From Clostridiales bacterium Firm_13 (GTDB lineage: Bacteria > Bacillota > Clostridia > Saccharofermentanales > Saccharofermentanaceae): 47,014 bases of DNA. Shown one piece after another: positions 23,619 to 31,992 of the stretch. The stretch spans positions 1-47,014 of the forward strand of contig LVAS01000061.1 in NCBI GenBank assembly GCA_001603035.1. Direction: 5' to 3'. The position numbers and the translations under genes were made by a program. The notes below the pieces were generated by a model that ran no database searches, was not told the origin of the DNA, and saw nothing but the letters and a program-made list of their open reading frames with translations. The stretch's first letter is position 1. The number at the start of each line of letters is the position of its first letter.

Positions 23619-23664
23619 TTTATGCATTTGCGTGTTGTTTTATGCATTTTTTGCAAAATTTTGC
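23619..23664. promoter_or_regulatory. Direct repeats and palindrome upstream of the transporter promoter
   Basis: TTTATGCATTT occurs at 23619-23629 and again at 23639-23649, 20 bp apart start to start (two helical turns), beginning 8 bases upstream of the -35. The perfect palindrome GCAAAATTTTGC follows at 23653-23664. This layout suits an activator or repressor that binds on one face of the helix. No known box (CodY, ArgR) is matched convincingly. Confidence 0.55.
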
Positions 23665-23687
23665 CCTCGCCGCTGCGCCGACAAGCA

Positions 23688-23731
23688 TAAAAAAGAAGAT
23701 CCCCCCGCATCGGTCGTGACGCGAGGGGATC
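23688..23731 (-). terminator. Terminator after rplL
   Basis: Minus strand: GATCCCCTCGC (23721-23731) pairs with GCGGGGGGATC (23698-23708) with one G-U pair, followed by a T-rich run (23689-23697). It separates the ribosomal cluster from the transporter operon. Confidence 0.85.
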
Positions 23732-23764
23732 GATCCATCGGTAAAGATGAGATGTCGGTCGAAA

Positions 23765-24142
23765 TTACTTGACTTCGACTTCCGCGCCGGCTTCCTTGAG
23801 CTTGGCTGCGGCGGCATCGGCTTCTTCCTGAGAGACATTCTCTTTGATCGCCTTGGGAGCGCCGTCGACAAGATCCTTCGCTTCCTTCAGTCCGAGACCT
23901 GTCAGTTCGCGAACAACCTTGATAACAGCGATCTTCGCTGCGCCCGCGCTCTTCAGAACGACGGTGAATTCGGTCTGCTCTTCGACGACCGCTGCGGCGG
24001 CACCGGCGGCGGGAGCCGCGACGGCGACGGCGGATGCGGACACGCCGAACTCTGTCTCAAGGGCCTTAACAAGCTCAGAGAGCTCCATAACGGAGAGAGC
24101 CTTCACATCTTCAATAAACTTTTCGATTTTTTCACTGGCCAT
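23765..24142 (-). CDS. rplL: 50S ribosomal protein L7/L12
   Basis: A 125-residue L7/L12, the multi-copy stalk protein that recruits translation factors. N-terminal dimerisation domain ([24 protein letters not shown]), an Ala/Val-rich flexible hinge (about residues 35-55), then the factor-binding C-terminal domain ([10 protein letters not shown]...[27 protein letters not shown]). Start at 24142 follows GGAGG by eight bases; a five-residue upstream extension starting at 24157 is not expected in the family. It follows rplJ in the usual order and the transcript ends at the terminator near 23700. Confidence 0.97.
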   Translation of the reverse strand: MASEKIEKFIEDVKALSVMELSELVKALETEFGVSASAVAVAAPAAGAAAAVVEEQTEFTVVLKSAGAAKIAVIKVVRELTGLGLKEAKDLVDGAPKAIKENVSQEEADAAAAKLKEAGAEVEVK

Positions 24143-24213
24143 TTTACTTACCTCCATTGTAGTTGCCGGTTCTTACGGCATGAAATCGGAATTCTTCTTT
24201 CGTGCTGCTAGAA

Positions 24214-24768
24214 TTACTCGGCAGCTGCTTCGGTGGATACTGCGACTACCGCAGCGGCGGTCGTTGCGCCTGCCGCCTCTGCCTTTTCCGCGATAGCGTT
24301 AAGCAGCATGGCGAGCTTGGTGATCGGAGAAATGAGCCCGTAGACAACCTGTCCATAGAGCACTTCCTTCGACGGAATGGATGCGAGCGCCTCGACGTCC
24401 GCGACGGAAATCGGCTTGCCCTCGAGAACGCCGCCCTTTAAAGAGAGCTTCTCGTACTTATCGGCATACTCCTTCAAAAGCTTGGCGGGAACAATCATAT
24501 CTTCCGTGGAAAAAGCGATTGCCGTCGGTCCCTTGAAAACATCTTCGAGACCTTCGATGCCGAGCTCTTTGAAGAGAAGGGTAAGCGTCGTGTTCTTGAC
24601 GATCTTGTAAGATACCTTGCTCTTGCGAAGCTCTGCGCGCATCGCCGTATCCTGAAATACGGTAAGGCCCCGGGCATCGGCAAAAACAAAGGACTTGGCC
24701 GCCTTGCATTCCTCTACGAGAGCGGAAACGACTTCCCTTTTTGCTTCTAAGATCTTCTGACTTGGCAT
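24214..24768 (-). CDS. rplJ: 50S ribosomal protein L10
   Basis: A 184-residue L10, the stalk base that anchors L7/L12 to 23S rRNA. N-terminal rRNA-binding domain with [37 protein letters not shown]-type sequence, and a C-terminal helix rich in Ala that holds the L7/L12 dimers ([21 protein letters not shown]). The family usually has about 165-180 residues. Start at 24768 follows AAGGAGG by eight bases. Expression is probably autoregulated through the L10 leader directly upstream. Confidence 0.97.
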   Translation of the reverse strand: [184 protein letters not shown]

Positions 24769-24799
24769 ATTGTGCACCTCCTTATTCAAGACTTGTGTA

Positions 24800-24965
24800 A
24801 ACAAAAAGTCCCTTGCGCCAAAGACACAAGGGACTCTTCACGTCATGCGGCTTTCCGATAAGGAAAGCGATCGATGAAGAAGAACCTCGGCAGGACGGCG
24901 ACCCCGTTTGCGATACTCCATTGTATCTCCTGCTGTCTTTGGTGCTTTGGTTCATGTTGTCAATC
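24800..24965 (-). ncRNA. Ribosomal L10 leader (autoregulatory RNA)
   Basis: The 250 bases between rplA and rplJ contain CCTGCCGAGGTTC on the minus strand, like the conserved core of the L10 leader, several stems, and at the rplJ end a hairpin AGTCCCTTG/CAAGGGACT (24827-24835 and 24807-24815) followed by five T. In Bacillota the L10(L12)4 complex binds such leaders and causes termination. Limits are approximate. Confidence 0.75.
24802..24835 (-). terminator. Attenuator hairpin of the L10 leader
   Basis: Perfect 9-bp stem with 11-base loop, then TTTTT, just upstream of the rplJ ribosome site. Confidence 0.8.
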
Positions 24966-25018
24966 GCCGTTTCTCTTCCGACAAGGAAGAAAAGGCGGCG
25001 TCCCTATCGAACTTCGAA

Positions 25019-25708
25019 TCAGAGCTTGGCTCCGTTGACACGGATACCGGGGCCCATCGTCGCGGAAAGGGATACGTTCTTCAAATACTGACCCTTAGCG
25101 GCGGAAGGCTTCGCCTTGATAATGGCGTCCATGATCACTTTGAAGTTCTCTTCGAGCTTCTCCTGACCAAAGGATACCTTGCCGATCGGGCAATGGATGA
25201 TGTTGGTCTTATCGAGACGATACTCGATCTTACCGGCTTTGATCTCATTGATCGCCTTTGTAACGTCCATCGAGACGGTACCGGACTTCGGGTTCGGCAT
25301 CAGGCCTTTCGGACCGAGAACCTTACCGAGACGACCGACGACACCCATCATGTCCGGGGTCGCTACGACGACATCAAATTCGAACCAATTCTCCTTTGTG
25401 ATCTTCTCGACGAGATCCTCCGCACCGACATACTCTGCGCCTGCGGCGAGAGCCTCATCGGCCTTGGGTCCCTTCGCGAAAACAAGGACGCGCTTGGTGC
25501 GGCCTGTTCCGTGAGGAAGAACTACGGCGCCTCTGACCTGCTGGTCCGCGTGACGGGAGTCTACGCCGAGACGAACGTGAAGTTCAACCATTTCATCAAA
25601 CTTCGCCTTGCCTGTTTCCTGAACGAGACGGATGGCGTCTGCAGGATCATAGGAGACGGATCTGTCAACGAGCTTTACAAGCTCTTTATATCTCTTGCCT
25701 CTCTTCAT
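25019..25708 (-). CDS. rplA: 50S ribosomal protein L1
   Basis: A 229-residue L1, which binds 23S rRNA at the exit-site stalk and can repress its own mRNA. Family signatures are [34 protein letters not shown] and [17 protein letters not shown]. Normal length. It lies 20 bases after rplK, the usual order, and a purine-rich GGAGTGTAGAGGA stretch precedes the start. Confidence 0.97.
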   Translation of the reverse strand: MKRGKRYKELVKLVDRSVSYDPADAIRLVQETGKAKFDEMVELHVRLGVDSRHADQQVRGAVVLPHGTGRTKRVLVFAKGPKADEALAAGAEYVGAEDLVEKITKENWFEFDVVVATPDMMGVVGRLGKVLGPKGLMPNPKSGTVSMDVTKAINEIKAGKIEYRLDKTNIIHCPIGKVSFGQEKLEENFKVIMDAIIKAKPSAAKGQYLKNVSLSATMGPGIRVNGAKL

Positions 25709-25728
25709 TCCTCTACACTCCTTCCGAC

Positions 25729-26157
25729 TCAGTCTTCGGTAACGACGATGCCCATACTGCGAGCAGTACCGGCAACCATGCGTGCGCAGGACTCAATGTC
25801 CGAAGCGTTCGTGTCTACGAGCTTGATCTGTGCGATCTTTCTGCACTCGGAGAACGGAATCTTCGCGACCTTGTCCTTGTTCGGCTTAGCCGAACCGCTT
25901 TCAATGTTGCAGGCCTTCTTAAGCAGTACCGGTACCGGCGGAGTCTTCGTAATGAAAGAGTACGTTCTGTCGGCATAGACAGTGATGATAACGGGAATGA
26001 TCATCCCGACATCCTTCGCGGTTCTCTCATTGAATTCCTTGACAAACTGCGCGATGTTAACACCGTGCTGGCCAAGGGCTGGTCCTACCGGCGGTGCTGG
26101 CGTAGCTTTGCCTGCGGGTATCTGTAACTTAACATACCCTGTGACTTTCTTTGCCAT
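25729..26157 (-). CDS. rplK: 50S ribosomal protein L11
   Basis: A 142-residue L11, which binds the GTPase-associated centre of 23S rRNA. N-terminal signature [29 protein letters not shown] with the proline-rich thiostrepton-contact region, and the C-terminal KDKVAKI...[14 protein letters not shown] rRNA-binding domain. GGGAGG precedes the start. A short palindrome CCAAATATTTGG (26171-26182) sits directly upstream of that ribosome site. Confidence 0.97.
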   Translation of the reverse strand: MAKKVTGYVKLQIPAGKATPAPPVGPALGQHGVNIAQFVKEFNERTAKDVGMIIPVIITVYADRTYSFITKTPPVPVLLKKACNIESGSAKPNKDKVAKIPFSECRKIAQIKLVDTNASDIESCARMVAGTARSMGIVVTED

Positions 26158-26262
26158 GTGCGTCCACCTCCCAAATATTTGGCGGCATCTTATCCTTGCC
26201 GTCTATACCTTCACGCCGCGATCAGGCGGCGGGATAAGCTATAATCTCTGTCCGCGTTCTGA

Positions 26263-26802
26263 TCAGGTGCGGATAACCTGTGCGAAATCAAGTTCGATCG
26301 GAGTCTCTCTTCCGAACATCGAGATGCGTACGCGAACGGTATGCTTCTCGAGATTCATCGCCTCGACAATGCCGATGCAATCCGAGAAAGGACCGGCGAT
26401 CAGCTTGACCGAATCGCCGATGTCATAATCGACGGTGGGCTTCCAATTGGACTCAAGCCCCATCTGCATCAGTTCTTCGTCGGAAAGCGGAACCGGTCGG
26501 TTGGAATTGGGTCCGACAAATCCCGTAACGCCGCGCGTATTTCTGACAATATACCAGATCTCTTCGGTGTAGACCATCTTGACCAGAACATACCCCGGAT
26601 AGATCTTCTTCATGGCGACCTTCTTCTTGCCGTCCTTGACCTCGATCTGCTCCTCCATCGGAACGGATACTTCCTGAATCATCTCGTGGAGCCCGCGATT
26701 CTCGATCACCGTCTCCAACGTCGTCTTCACCTTGTTCTCGTATCCCGAATAGGTATGAATAACATACCATTTGGCTTCCTTGGGCTGAAGATCATCTGAC
26801 AT
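26263..26802 (-). CDS. nusG: Transcription antitermination factor NusG
   Basis: A 179-residue NusG, which binds RNA polymerase and, through its KOW domain, ribosomes or Rho. N-terminal NGN domain starts at KWYVIHTYSGYENKV; a PGYVLVKM segment and NTRGVTGFVG are family hallmarks; the KOW domain is SVKLIAGPFSDCIGIVEAMNLEKHTVRVRISMFGRETPIELDF. Start at 26802 follows GAGGAG; a start at 26835 would add 11 residues without a ribosome site. It follows secE by 47 bases, as in most bacteria. Confidence 0.97.
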   Translation of the reverse strand: MSDDLQPKEAKWYVIHTYSGYENKVKTTLETVIENRGLHEMIQEVSVPMEEQIEVKDGKKKVAMKKIYPGYVLVKMVYTEEIWYIVRNTRGVTGFVGPNSNRPVPLSDEELMQMGLESNWKPTVDYDIGDSVKLIAGPFSDCIGIVEAMNLEKHTVRVRISMFGRETPIELDFAQVIRT

Positions 26803-26849
26803 TCTTATACGCTCCTCATCATCGTAAGAGAGCACCGTTGCCGGCCTCT

Positions 26850-27197
26850 TCAGGATTGGCTCGTCTCCGCTGTCGTATCCGCAGCCGATGTTGTCGTGCC
26901 GGACACGGTAACCGTCGTCTCGGCGGCTGTGGTCTCAACGGCGGTAGTCGCCGCCGTCGTCTCTTCCGCCTGATGATAGAATCCGGCCCAGGTCAGAATC
27001 TGATTCGTTCCCTTGCCGACCAAGGACAAGAGTACCGCGGCAAAAAGGATAACCGTCAGAACAACAACCGCAATCTGTGCAAGCTTCTCTTTGGTCGGCC
27101 AGATGACGCGCTTCATTTCCTGACGCACTTCGACAAACCGACGGCCGATCCCCTTGAAGAAACGCACGAAGATGTTCTCTTTCTTCTTATCAGACAT
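26850..27197 (-). CDS. secE: Protein translocase subunit SecE with a long Thr-rich C-terminal tail
   Basis: A 115-residue SecE, essential part of the SecYEG channel. Residues 1-35 are basic and amphipathic with the conserved VRQEMKRVIWPTKEKL, followed by one membrane segment (about 40-65). Bacterial single-span SecE normally ends shortly after this, at about 60-75 residues. Here about 40 extra residues follow, almost entirely Thr, Ala, Glu, Ser and Val, with no Lys or Arg. With the usual N-in orientation this tail would lie outside the membrane. It is in frame and uninterrupted, and the gene is in its standard place before nusG. The tail is unusual and its purpose unknown. Confidence 0.92.
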   Translation of the reverse strand: MSDKKKENIFVRFFKGIGRRFVEVRQEMKRVIWPTKEKLAQIAVVVLTVILFAAVLLSLVGKGTNQILTWAGFYHQAEETTAATTAVETTAAETTVTVSGTTTSAADTTAETSQS

Positions 27198-27247
27198 ACG
27201 TTATTGCCCTCTCTACTCTCGTGATCGGATCATCCGAAAACGGGATA

Positions 27248-27415
27248 TTACTTCGTTTCCTTGTGGTTCGTGTGCTTGTGGCAGAAACGGCAGTACTTCT
27301 TGAGTTCAAGTCTGTCCGGATCATTCTTCTTGTTCTTATAGGTCTGGTAGTTTCTCTGCTTGCACTCTTCACAAGCCAATGTCAGCTTGTCTCGTGCTCC
27401 TGCCTTGCTTGCCAT
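27248..27415 (-). CDS. rpmG: 50S ribosomal protein L33
   Basis: A 55-residue L33 of the zinc-binding form, with two CxxC pairs (CEECKQ and CRFCHK) and the typical [23 protein letters not shown] sequence. Zinc-free paralogues lack these Cys. Start at 27415 follows GGAGG by eight bases; longer in-frame extensions run into the promoter region. It leads the transcript into secE and nusG, a common arrangement in Bacillota. Confidence 0.95.
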   Translation of the reverse strand: MASKAGARDKLTLACEECKQRNYQTYKNKKNDPDRLELKKYCRFCHKHTNHKETK

Positions 27416-27494
27416 GTTGAACACCTCCATAATCGGCGTCTCGGGGACACCGGTTTGCGCATAAAAAAAGACCTTTTCGGCGATAGCAAACGGA

Positions 27495-27523
27495 ATTCTA
27501 CCACAGACGCACCGGCATGTCAA
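27495..27523 (-). promoter_or_regulatory. Promoter of the rpmG-secE-nusG cluster
   Basis: Minus strand: TTGACA (27518-27523), 17-base spacer, TAGAAT (27495-27500); the leader to rpmG is about 75 bases. Confidence 0.88.
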
Positions 27524-27629
27524 ACGAAAACCGGGGTTTTGGCGACGCTTGCGTACGATTTTCGGGAAAAAGACGCGTTCGGGGCGCCAGACAGGAACCG
27601 AGACACAAAAAACGACAAAATCGAGCGCT

Positions 27630-27923
27630 TCACCTGCGCGTTCGGAGTTCGGCGTATACGTCTTCCGGCGTGATTCCCTTCTCGGCCATCAGGACAAGAA
27701 GATGGTATTGGAGATCCGCAAGTTCGTAAATGATATCCTGCCTGTTGTCGCCGCACGCGGCAATGACGACTTCAAAAGCCTCTTCACCGACCTTCTTGCC
27801 GATCTTATTCATCCCCTTGTCGAAAAGATAGTTCGTATAAGATCCGTCGACCGGACTGGTCTTTCTCCCAAGAATGACACCGTAAAGTTCGTCAATGATA
27901 TTCTTGTCCGTATCACTTGTCAT
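27630..27923 (-). CDS. hisE: Phosphoribosyl-ATP pyrophosphatase (HisE)
   Basis: A 97-residue HisE, second enzyme of histidine synthesis, which hydrolyses phosphoribosyl-ATP to phosphoribosyl-AMP and pyrophosphate. It has the MazG-like core [54 protein letters not shown], with the metal-binding E(E)xxEx and ExxD residues. In many bacteria HisE is fused to HisI; here it is a separate protein and HisI is fused to HisF instead. Start at 27923 follows AAGGAG by seven bases. It overlaps the end of hisFI by 11 bases and is the last gene of the operon; I see no strong terminator after it. Confidence 0.93.
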   Translation of the reverse strand: MTSDTDKNIIDELYGVILGRKTSPVDGSYTNYLFDKGMNKIGKKVGEEAFEVVIAACGDNRQDIIYELADLQYHLLVLMAEKGITPEDVYAELRTRR

Positions 27924-29079
27924 CTTCATTCTCCTTATCGGATGCCGCTCCCGAACGTTCGAGAATCTCGTCGATCGATCGATAGAAGCAAGAGTGGTTG
28001 CCGGTATGGCATGCGGCGCCCTCCTGATCAACATAGAATAACAGAGTATCAAGGTCACAGTCAATTTGCGAGGTGCGCACGTGTTGGTAATGGCCGGAGG
28101 TCTCTCCCTTTTTCCAGAGCTTGCCCCTGCTTCTCGAATAATAGTGCATGATCCCGGTGTCGAGCGTCTTTTCGAATGCTTCAAAATCCATATACGCCAG
28201 CATGAGAACCTCACGGGTGTCATAATCGGCGGTTATGGCGGGAACAAGCCCCAGAGAATCCTTCTTCATCTTCTGCCAGAGCGAAAGCGCCGGGCTGATT
28301 CGACGGACCGCGACACCGCGCTCCGCAAGATATGTCTTTAAGTCGGAAATGGCGATCTCGCCGAAATGGAAAAGACTCGCGGCAAGCACCGCATCGGCGC
28401 CGCCATCGACGACGCCGTCCCAGAAGTCCGCCATCGTCCCCGCACCGCCGGACGCGATCACGGGAATCGGAAGAGCGTCCGCGATCATCCGGGTTATGAC
28501 ATTGTCATAGCCGGATTTCGTGCCGTCTCTGTCCATACTGGTAAGGAGTATCTCGCCCGCGCCGAGCGATTCGACGGTGCGCGCCCAAAAGAGTGCGTCA
28601 AGCCCGGTCGGCTTGGTCCCTCCCGCCACGTAAACTTCGTAACCGCTCGGAAACTGCGCGTTGTCCGCTTCGGGCGGTCTTTTCTTCACGTCGATCGCAA
28701 CGACGATGCATTGGGCGCCGAAGCGGATCGACGCTTCTTTGACAAGATTCGGATTGGCGACCGCCGCCGAATTGAGCGAGATCTTATCCGCACCGGCATT
28801 CAGGATCTCTCGTATATCCTCGACACTTCGGATTCCTCCGCCAACCGTAAACGGGATGAAGACCTGAGCCGCCACGCGACGTACCATGTCGATCACCGTG
28901 TTTCTTTCCTCGAGAGTCGCGGTAATGTCAAGGAAGACCAGCTCATCCGCCCCCGAAAGGTTATAGATTTTGGCGATCTCGACCGGATCTCCCGCATCTC
29001 GCAGGGAGAGAAAATTCACGCCCTTGACGACCCGTCCGTTCTTAATGTCGAGGCAGGGGATTATTCGCTTTGCAAGCAT
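27913..29079 (-). CDS. hisFI: HisF-HisI fusion: imidazole glycerol phosphate synthase cyclase plus phosphoribosyl-AMP cyclohydrolase
   Basis: A 388-residue fusion. Residues 1 to about 260 are HisF, a TIM barrel with catalytic D11 ([12 protein letters not shown]) and D130 (VVAIDVKK), the FTVGGGIRS phosphate loop and ASGGAG near the end; it makes imidazole glycerol phosphate and AICAR using ammonia from HisH. Residues about 262-388 are HisI, which opens the phosphoribosyl-AMP ring; its [30 protein letters not shown], and metal-ligand run [17 protein letters not shown] with C341, C357 and C364 (ACHTGNHSC) are all present. The two parts join without a break in frame. HisI acts two steps before HisF, so the fusion links non-adjacent steps. 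The start at 29079 overlaps the hisA stop. Confidence 0.93.
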   Translation of the reverse strand: MLAKRIIPCLDIKNGRVVKGVNFLSLRDAGDPVEIAKIYNLSGADELVFLDITATLEERNTVIDMVRRVAAQVFIPFTVGGGIRSVEDIREILNAGADKISLNSAAVANPNLVKEASIRFGAQCIVVAIDVKKRPPEADNAQFPSGYEVYVAGGTKPTGLDALFWARTVESLGAGEILLTSMDRDGTKSGYDNVITRMIADALPIPVIASGGAGTMADFWDGVVDGGADAVLAASLFHFGEIAISDLKTYLAERGVAVRRISPALSLWQKMKKDSLGLVPAITADYDTREVLMLAYMDFEAFEKTLDTGIMHYYSRSRGKLWKKGETSGHYQHVRTSQIDCDLDTLLFYVDQEGAACHTGNHSCFYRSIDEILERSGAASDKENEDDK

Positions 29080-29774
29080 ACGTCGAGTCGCACCTTTCCT
29101 TCGTAGATCGCTTTTCCGATAATAACGCCCGAGCACCCCGTCGTCTTTACCGCACGGACATCCTCTTCCGAGCCGATGCCCCCGGAGGCGATAACGGAAA
29201 GGCCCGTCGCTTCGACGAGTTCTCGCGTGGATGTGACCGCGGGACCCGTCAACATGCCGTCGCGCGCGATGTCCGTATAAATGATCGTCTGTGCGCCGAT
29301 TGATTTACAGGTAAGCGCGAAATCGACAACTCGCACGCCGGAACCTTGAGTCCAACCGTCGACCGCAATCTCGCCGTTCTTCGCGTCAAGTCCGATCGCG
29401 ATTCGGTCGCCGTACATCGCAATCGCCTTCTCGGTAAATGCCTTGTCGCGTATCGCCGACGTCCCGATAACACAGCGGGATACGCCGATCTCATCGAACC
29501 ATTTCTTCAGCGTGTCCAGCGACCGGATGCCGCCGCCCGTCTGGATGGAAAGCCCGGTTTCGCGGGCGACGCGCGCGATGACATGCTGATTCTCCGGTAT
29601 GCCTGTTCTGGCGGCATTCAGATCTACCATGTGGATCCAAGACGCGCCGGCCGACTTGAATCCGCGCGCAATTTCAGCCGGATCGTCGGAATATACGGTT
29701 ACCTTGTCATAACTTCCCTGTGACAGACGGACGCACTTTCCGTCCAGAAGGTCGATGGCGGGATAAATAATCAT
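29061..29774 (-). CDS. hisA: ProFAR isomerase HisA
   Basis: A 237-residue HisA, a TIM-barrel isomerase that opens the ribose of ProFAR, fourth step of histidine synthesis. It shows [13 protein letters not shown] with the first catalytic Asp (D8), MVDLNAA, TGGGIRS and [10 protein letters not shown] (second catalytic Asp region). The QTGGGIR form is the standard HisA one; the actinobacterial dual-function PriA (also TrpF) has a SGGIR form instead, so I read this as HisA only. This matters because trpF is missing from the trp operon nearby. Start at 29774 follows GGAGG and overlaps the hisH stop by four bases (ATGA). Confidence 0.95.
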   Translation of the reverse strand: MIIYPAIDLLDGKCVRLSQGSYDKVTVYSDDPAEIARGFKSAGASWIHMVDLNAARTGIPENQHVIARVARETGLSIQTGGGIRSLDTLKKWFDEIGVSRCVIGTSAIRDKAFTEKAIAMYGDRIAIGLDAKNGEIAVDGWTQGSGVRVVDFALTCKSIGAQTIIYTDIARDGMLTGPAVTSTRELVEATGLSVIASGGIGSEEDVRAVKTTGCSGVIIGKAIYEGKVRLDVCLQSE

Positions 29775-30382
29775 CTTGTCCTCCTCGCCCATCGGTTCAG
29801 GATGGCAAGTCCGACCTCACCGCTCTTCTCCGGATGGAATTGTACGCCGAGTACATTGTCCTTCTTGGCGGCGGCGGCGTATTCGATGCCGTAGACGGCG
29901 GTTGCGGCGATGTTTTCGCGAAGGGCCGGAACACAGTAATAGGAATGTACAAAGTAGACGTAATCGTCCGCGCGGAGATCGTCGTGCGCGACATACGTCA
30001 GATCGTTCCAGCCGATTTGCGGAACTTTCAGTCCCATATCTCCCGGAAAACGCCGGACACTCCCCGAAAGAATGCCCAGACCGCGAACGACTTGACCGTC
30101 CGGTCCGTACTCGTCCGAGTCGTCGAAAAGCATCTGCATCCCGAGGCAAATCCCGAGAAAGGGACGCCCGGTCGCGACATAATCGCGAACGAGTCCGTCA
30201 AGTTTCTTTTCTTTCAGCGAATCCATCGCGGACGAAATCGCGCCGACTCCCGGCAGGATTAAGCCTGTCGCGGAATTTGCGGTCTCGGGGCGGTCGGTGA
30301 TGACGGATTCATATCCGAGAAAGGTCAGGGCCTTCTGGACGGAGCCCAGATTGCCCATTCCGTAGTCGATTATCGCAATCAT
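29771..30382 (-). CDS. hisH: Imidazole glycerol phosphate synthase glutaminase subunit HisH
   Basis: A 203-residue class I glutamine amidotransferase that releases ammonia from glutamine for HisF. The nucleophile is the Cys in FLGICLGMQ, with the distal His in GVQFHPEKS and the Glu two residues after it. The N-terminal IIDYGMGNLGSV is characteristic of HisH. It overlaps purC upstream and hisA downstream by four bases each, so translation is coupled. Confidence 0.96.
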   Translation of the reverse strand: MIAIIDYGMGNLGSVQKALTFLGYESVITDRPETANSATGLILPGVGAISSAMDSLKEKKLDGLVRDYVATGRPFLGICLGMQMLFDDSDEYGPDGQVVRGLGILSGSVRRFPGDMGLKVPQIGWNDLTYVAHDDLRADDYVYFVHSYYCVPALRENIAATAVYGIEYAAAAKKDNVLGVQFHPEKSGEVGLAILNRWARRTR

Positions 30383-31266
30383 TCGATTTCCTTTCCGGTC
30401 AGAAGTCGATAGGCTTCGCGGTATTTGGCCGCGGTCTTTTCGATCACTTCGGAAGGAAGGTGCGGCGCGGGATACGTCTTATCCCAATCGAGCGTCTCGA
30501 GCCATTCGCGCAAGTATTGCTTGTCAAAGCTCTTCTGCGCCCGTCCCGGTTCATAATCGGACGCGTCCCAGAAGCGAGAGGAATCCGGAGTAAACATCTC
30601 GTCGGCAATGACAAGCTGTCCGTCGATCTTGCCGAATTCGAACTTCGTGTCCGCGAGAATGATCCCGCGGGAGAGCGCATAATCGGACGCCTTCTTGTAG
30701 AGAGCCAGCGCGGAATCGGAAAGACTCTTCGCGTCTTCCTTCCCGAGGAGATCCTCAAGTTGTTCGAACGTAATGTTGATGTCGTGACCTTCGTCGGCTT
30801 TGGTGGAAGGCGTAAACATCGGAGCCGGGAGCTTATCGCCCTGTCGCAGGCCCGCGGGCATAGGAACGCCGCTGACCGTACCGGATGCGCGGTATTCTTT
30901 GAGTGCGGACCCCTCAAGGTATCCTCGCACAATACACTCGGCCGGCAGCATATTCACCTTCTTGACCCACATCGACCGGCCTTTGAGTTCATCGGCGTAA
31001 GCGGACAGACCAAGCGGATATTCCGCGGGATTTGTCGAGATAACGTGATTCGGGAGGATGTCCTCGGTGAAGTCGAACCAGAAAGCCGAGATGCTGTTCA
31101 GTACCTTACCTTTGTCCGGAATCAGTTCGTCGAAAACGACGTCGAAAGCGGAGATGCGATCTGTCACGACCATGAGAAGAGAATCCCCCAGATCATAGAC
31201 GTTGCGAACCTTCCCGCGAACAAAGAGCGGCAGTGAAATGTAATCCGTATCCTTTTGAAGACTCAT
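30379..31266 (-). CDS. purC: SAICAR synthase PurC
   Basis: A 295-residue phosphoribosylaminoimidazole-succinocarboxamide synthase, which joins CAIR and aspartate in purine synthesis. Family hallmarks: GKVRNVYDLGDSLLMVVTDRISAFDV, VRGYLEGSALKEY, and FEFGKIDGQLVIADEMFTPDSSRFW. Normal length for the bacterial long form. Start at 31266 follows GGAGG by eight bases. Unusual for its position: it sits inside the his operon between hisB and hisH and overlaps hisH by four bases. Its product leads to AICAR, which HisF/HisH also releases, so a metabolic link is plausible. Confidence 0.96.
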   Translation of the reverse strand: MSLQKDTDYISLPLFVRGKVRNVYDLGDSLLMVVTDRISAFDVVFDELIPDKGKVLNSISAFWFDFTEDILPNHVISTNPAEYPLGLSAYADELKGRSMWVKKVNMLPAECIVRGYLEGSALKEYRASGTVSGVPMPAGLRQGDKLPAPMFTPSTKADEGHDINITFEQLEDLLGKEDAKSLSDSALALYKKASDYALSRGIILADTKFEFGKIDGQLVIADEMFTPDSSRFWDASDYEPGRAQKSFDKQYLREWLETLDWDKTYPAPHLPSEVIEKTAAKYREAYRLLTGKEIE

Positions 31267-31340
31267 GCCAAATACCTCCAATAATTAATCAATATACGCG
31301 GTCACCAGCCGACCGCCAAACGCACGATCATCGGCGTTCC

Positions 31341-31931
31341 TCACTCGAGAATTCCCTTGGTCGAAGGGATCTGATCCGCAAAATCCGGATCGATGGAAAG
31401 CGCTTCGCGCAGCGCCCGCGCGAACGCCTTGAACATCGCCTCAATCTTATGATGATCATTGGTGCCGTACTCGCACCGGATGTGTAAGGTGATGCCGGCG
31501 TTAAACGCGACGGCCCGGAAGAATTCCTCGACGAGCTCCGTATCGAAATCGCCGACGCGATCGGACGAGTATTCCGCCCGAAGTACCAGAAACGGCCGTC
31601 CGGAAATATCGAGCGAGCAGGTTGCGAGCGTCTCGTCCATCGGAATCGACGCATTGCCGTATCGGCGAATCCCCCGCTTCTCGCCGACGGCGGATGCGAG
31701 CGCCTTCCCGAGTACGATGCCGACGTCTTCGACCGTGTGGTGTCCGTCGACTCGCAGATCGCCCTGTGCGGCGACCGTCAAATCAAATCCGCCGTGACGG
31801 GAGAAAAGCTCGAGCATGTGGTCAAAAAAACCGATCCCGGTATCAATCTCTCCCGTGCCCATCCCGTCAATCTCGATCGATACTCGGACGGAGGTCTCGT
31901 TTGTCGATCGGGTCAATTGCGCGTTTCTCAT
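31341..31931 (-). CDS. hisB: Imidazoleglycerol-phosphate dehydratase HisB
   Basis: A 196-residue monofunctional dehydratase (sixth step of histidine synthesis). Metal-ligand motifs are visible as GFFDHMLELFSRHGGFDL, DGHHTVEDVGIVLG and NDHHKIEAMFKAFARAL. There is no fused histidinol-phosphatase domain, and no separate histidinol-phosphatase gene is seen in the window. Start at 31931 follows AAAGGGAA by eight bases. It is 74 bases from purC and 61 from hisC, the only loose junctions of the operon. Confidence 0.95.
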   Translation of the reverse strand: MRNAQLTRSTNETSVRVSIEIDGMGTGEIDTGIGFFDHMLELFSRHGGFDLTVAAQGDLRVDGHHTVEDVGIVLGKALASAVGEKRGIRRYGNASIPMDETLATCSLDISGRPFLVLRAEYSSDRVGDFDTELVEEFFRAVAFNAGITLHIRCEYGTNDHHKIEAMFKAFARALREALSIDPDFADQIPSTKGILE

Positions 31932-31992
31932 ACAAATTCCCTTTCTGCTTTGTGCGTATCGGTCGGCCGCCATCGGTCGGATGCGGCTCGAT

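Noticed and set aside
29061-29774. HisA as dual-function PriA replacing TrpF
   Set aside because: The key loop reads QTGGGIR as in ordinary HisA, not the SGGIR form of PriA. Not excluded by experiment.
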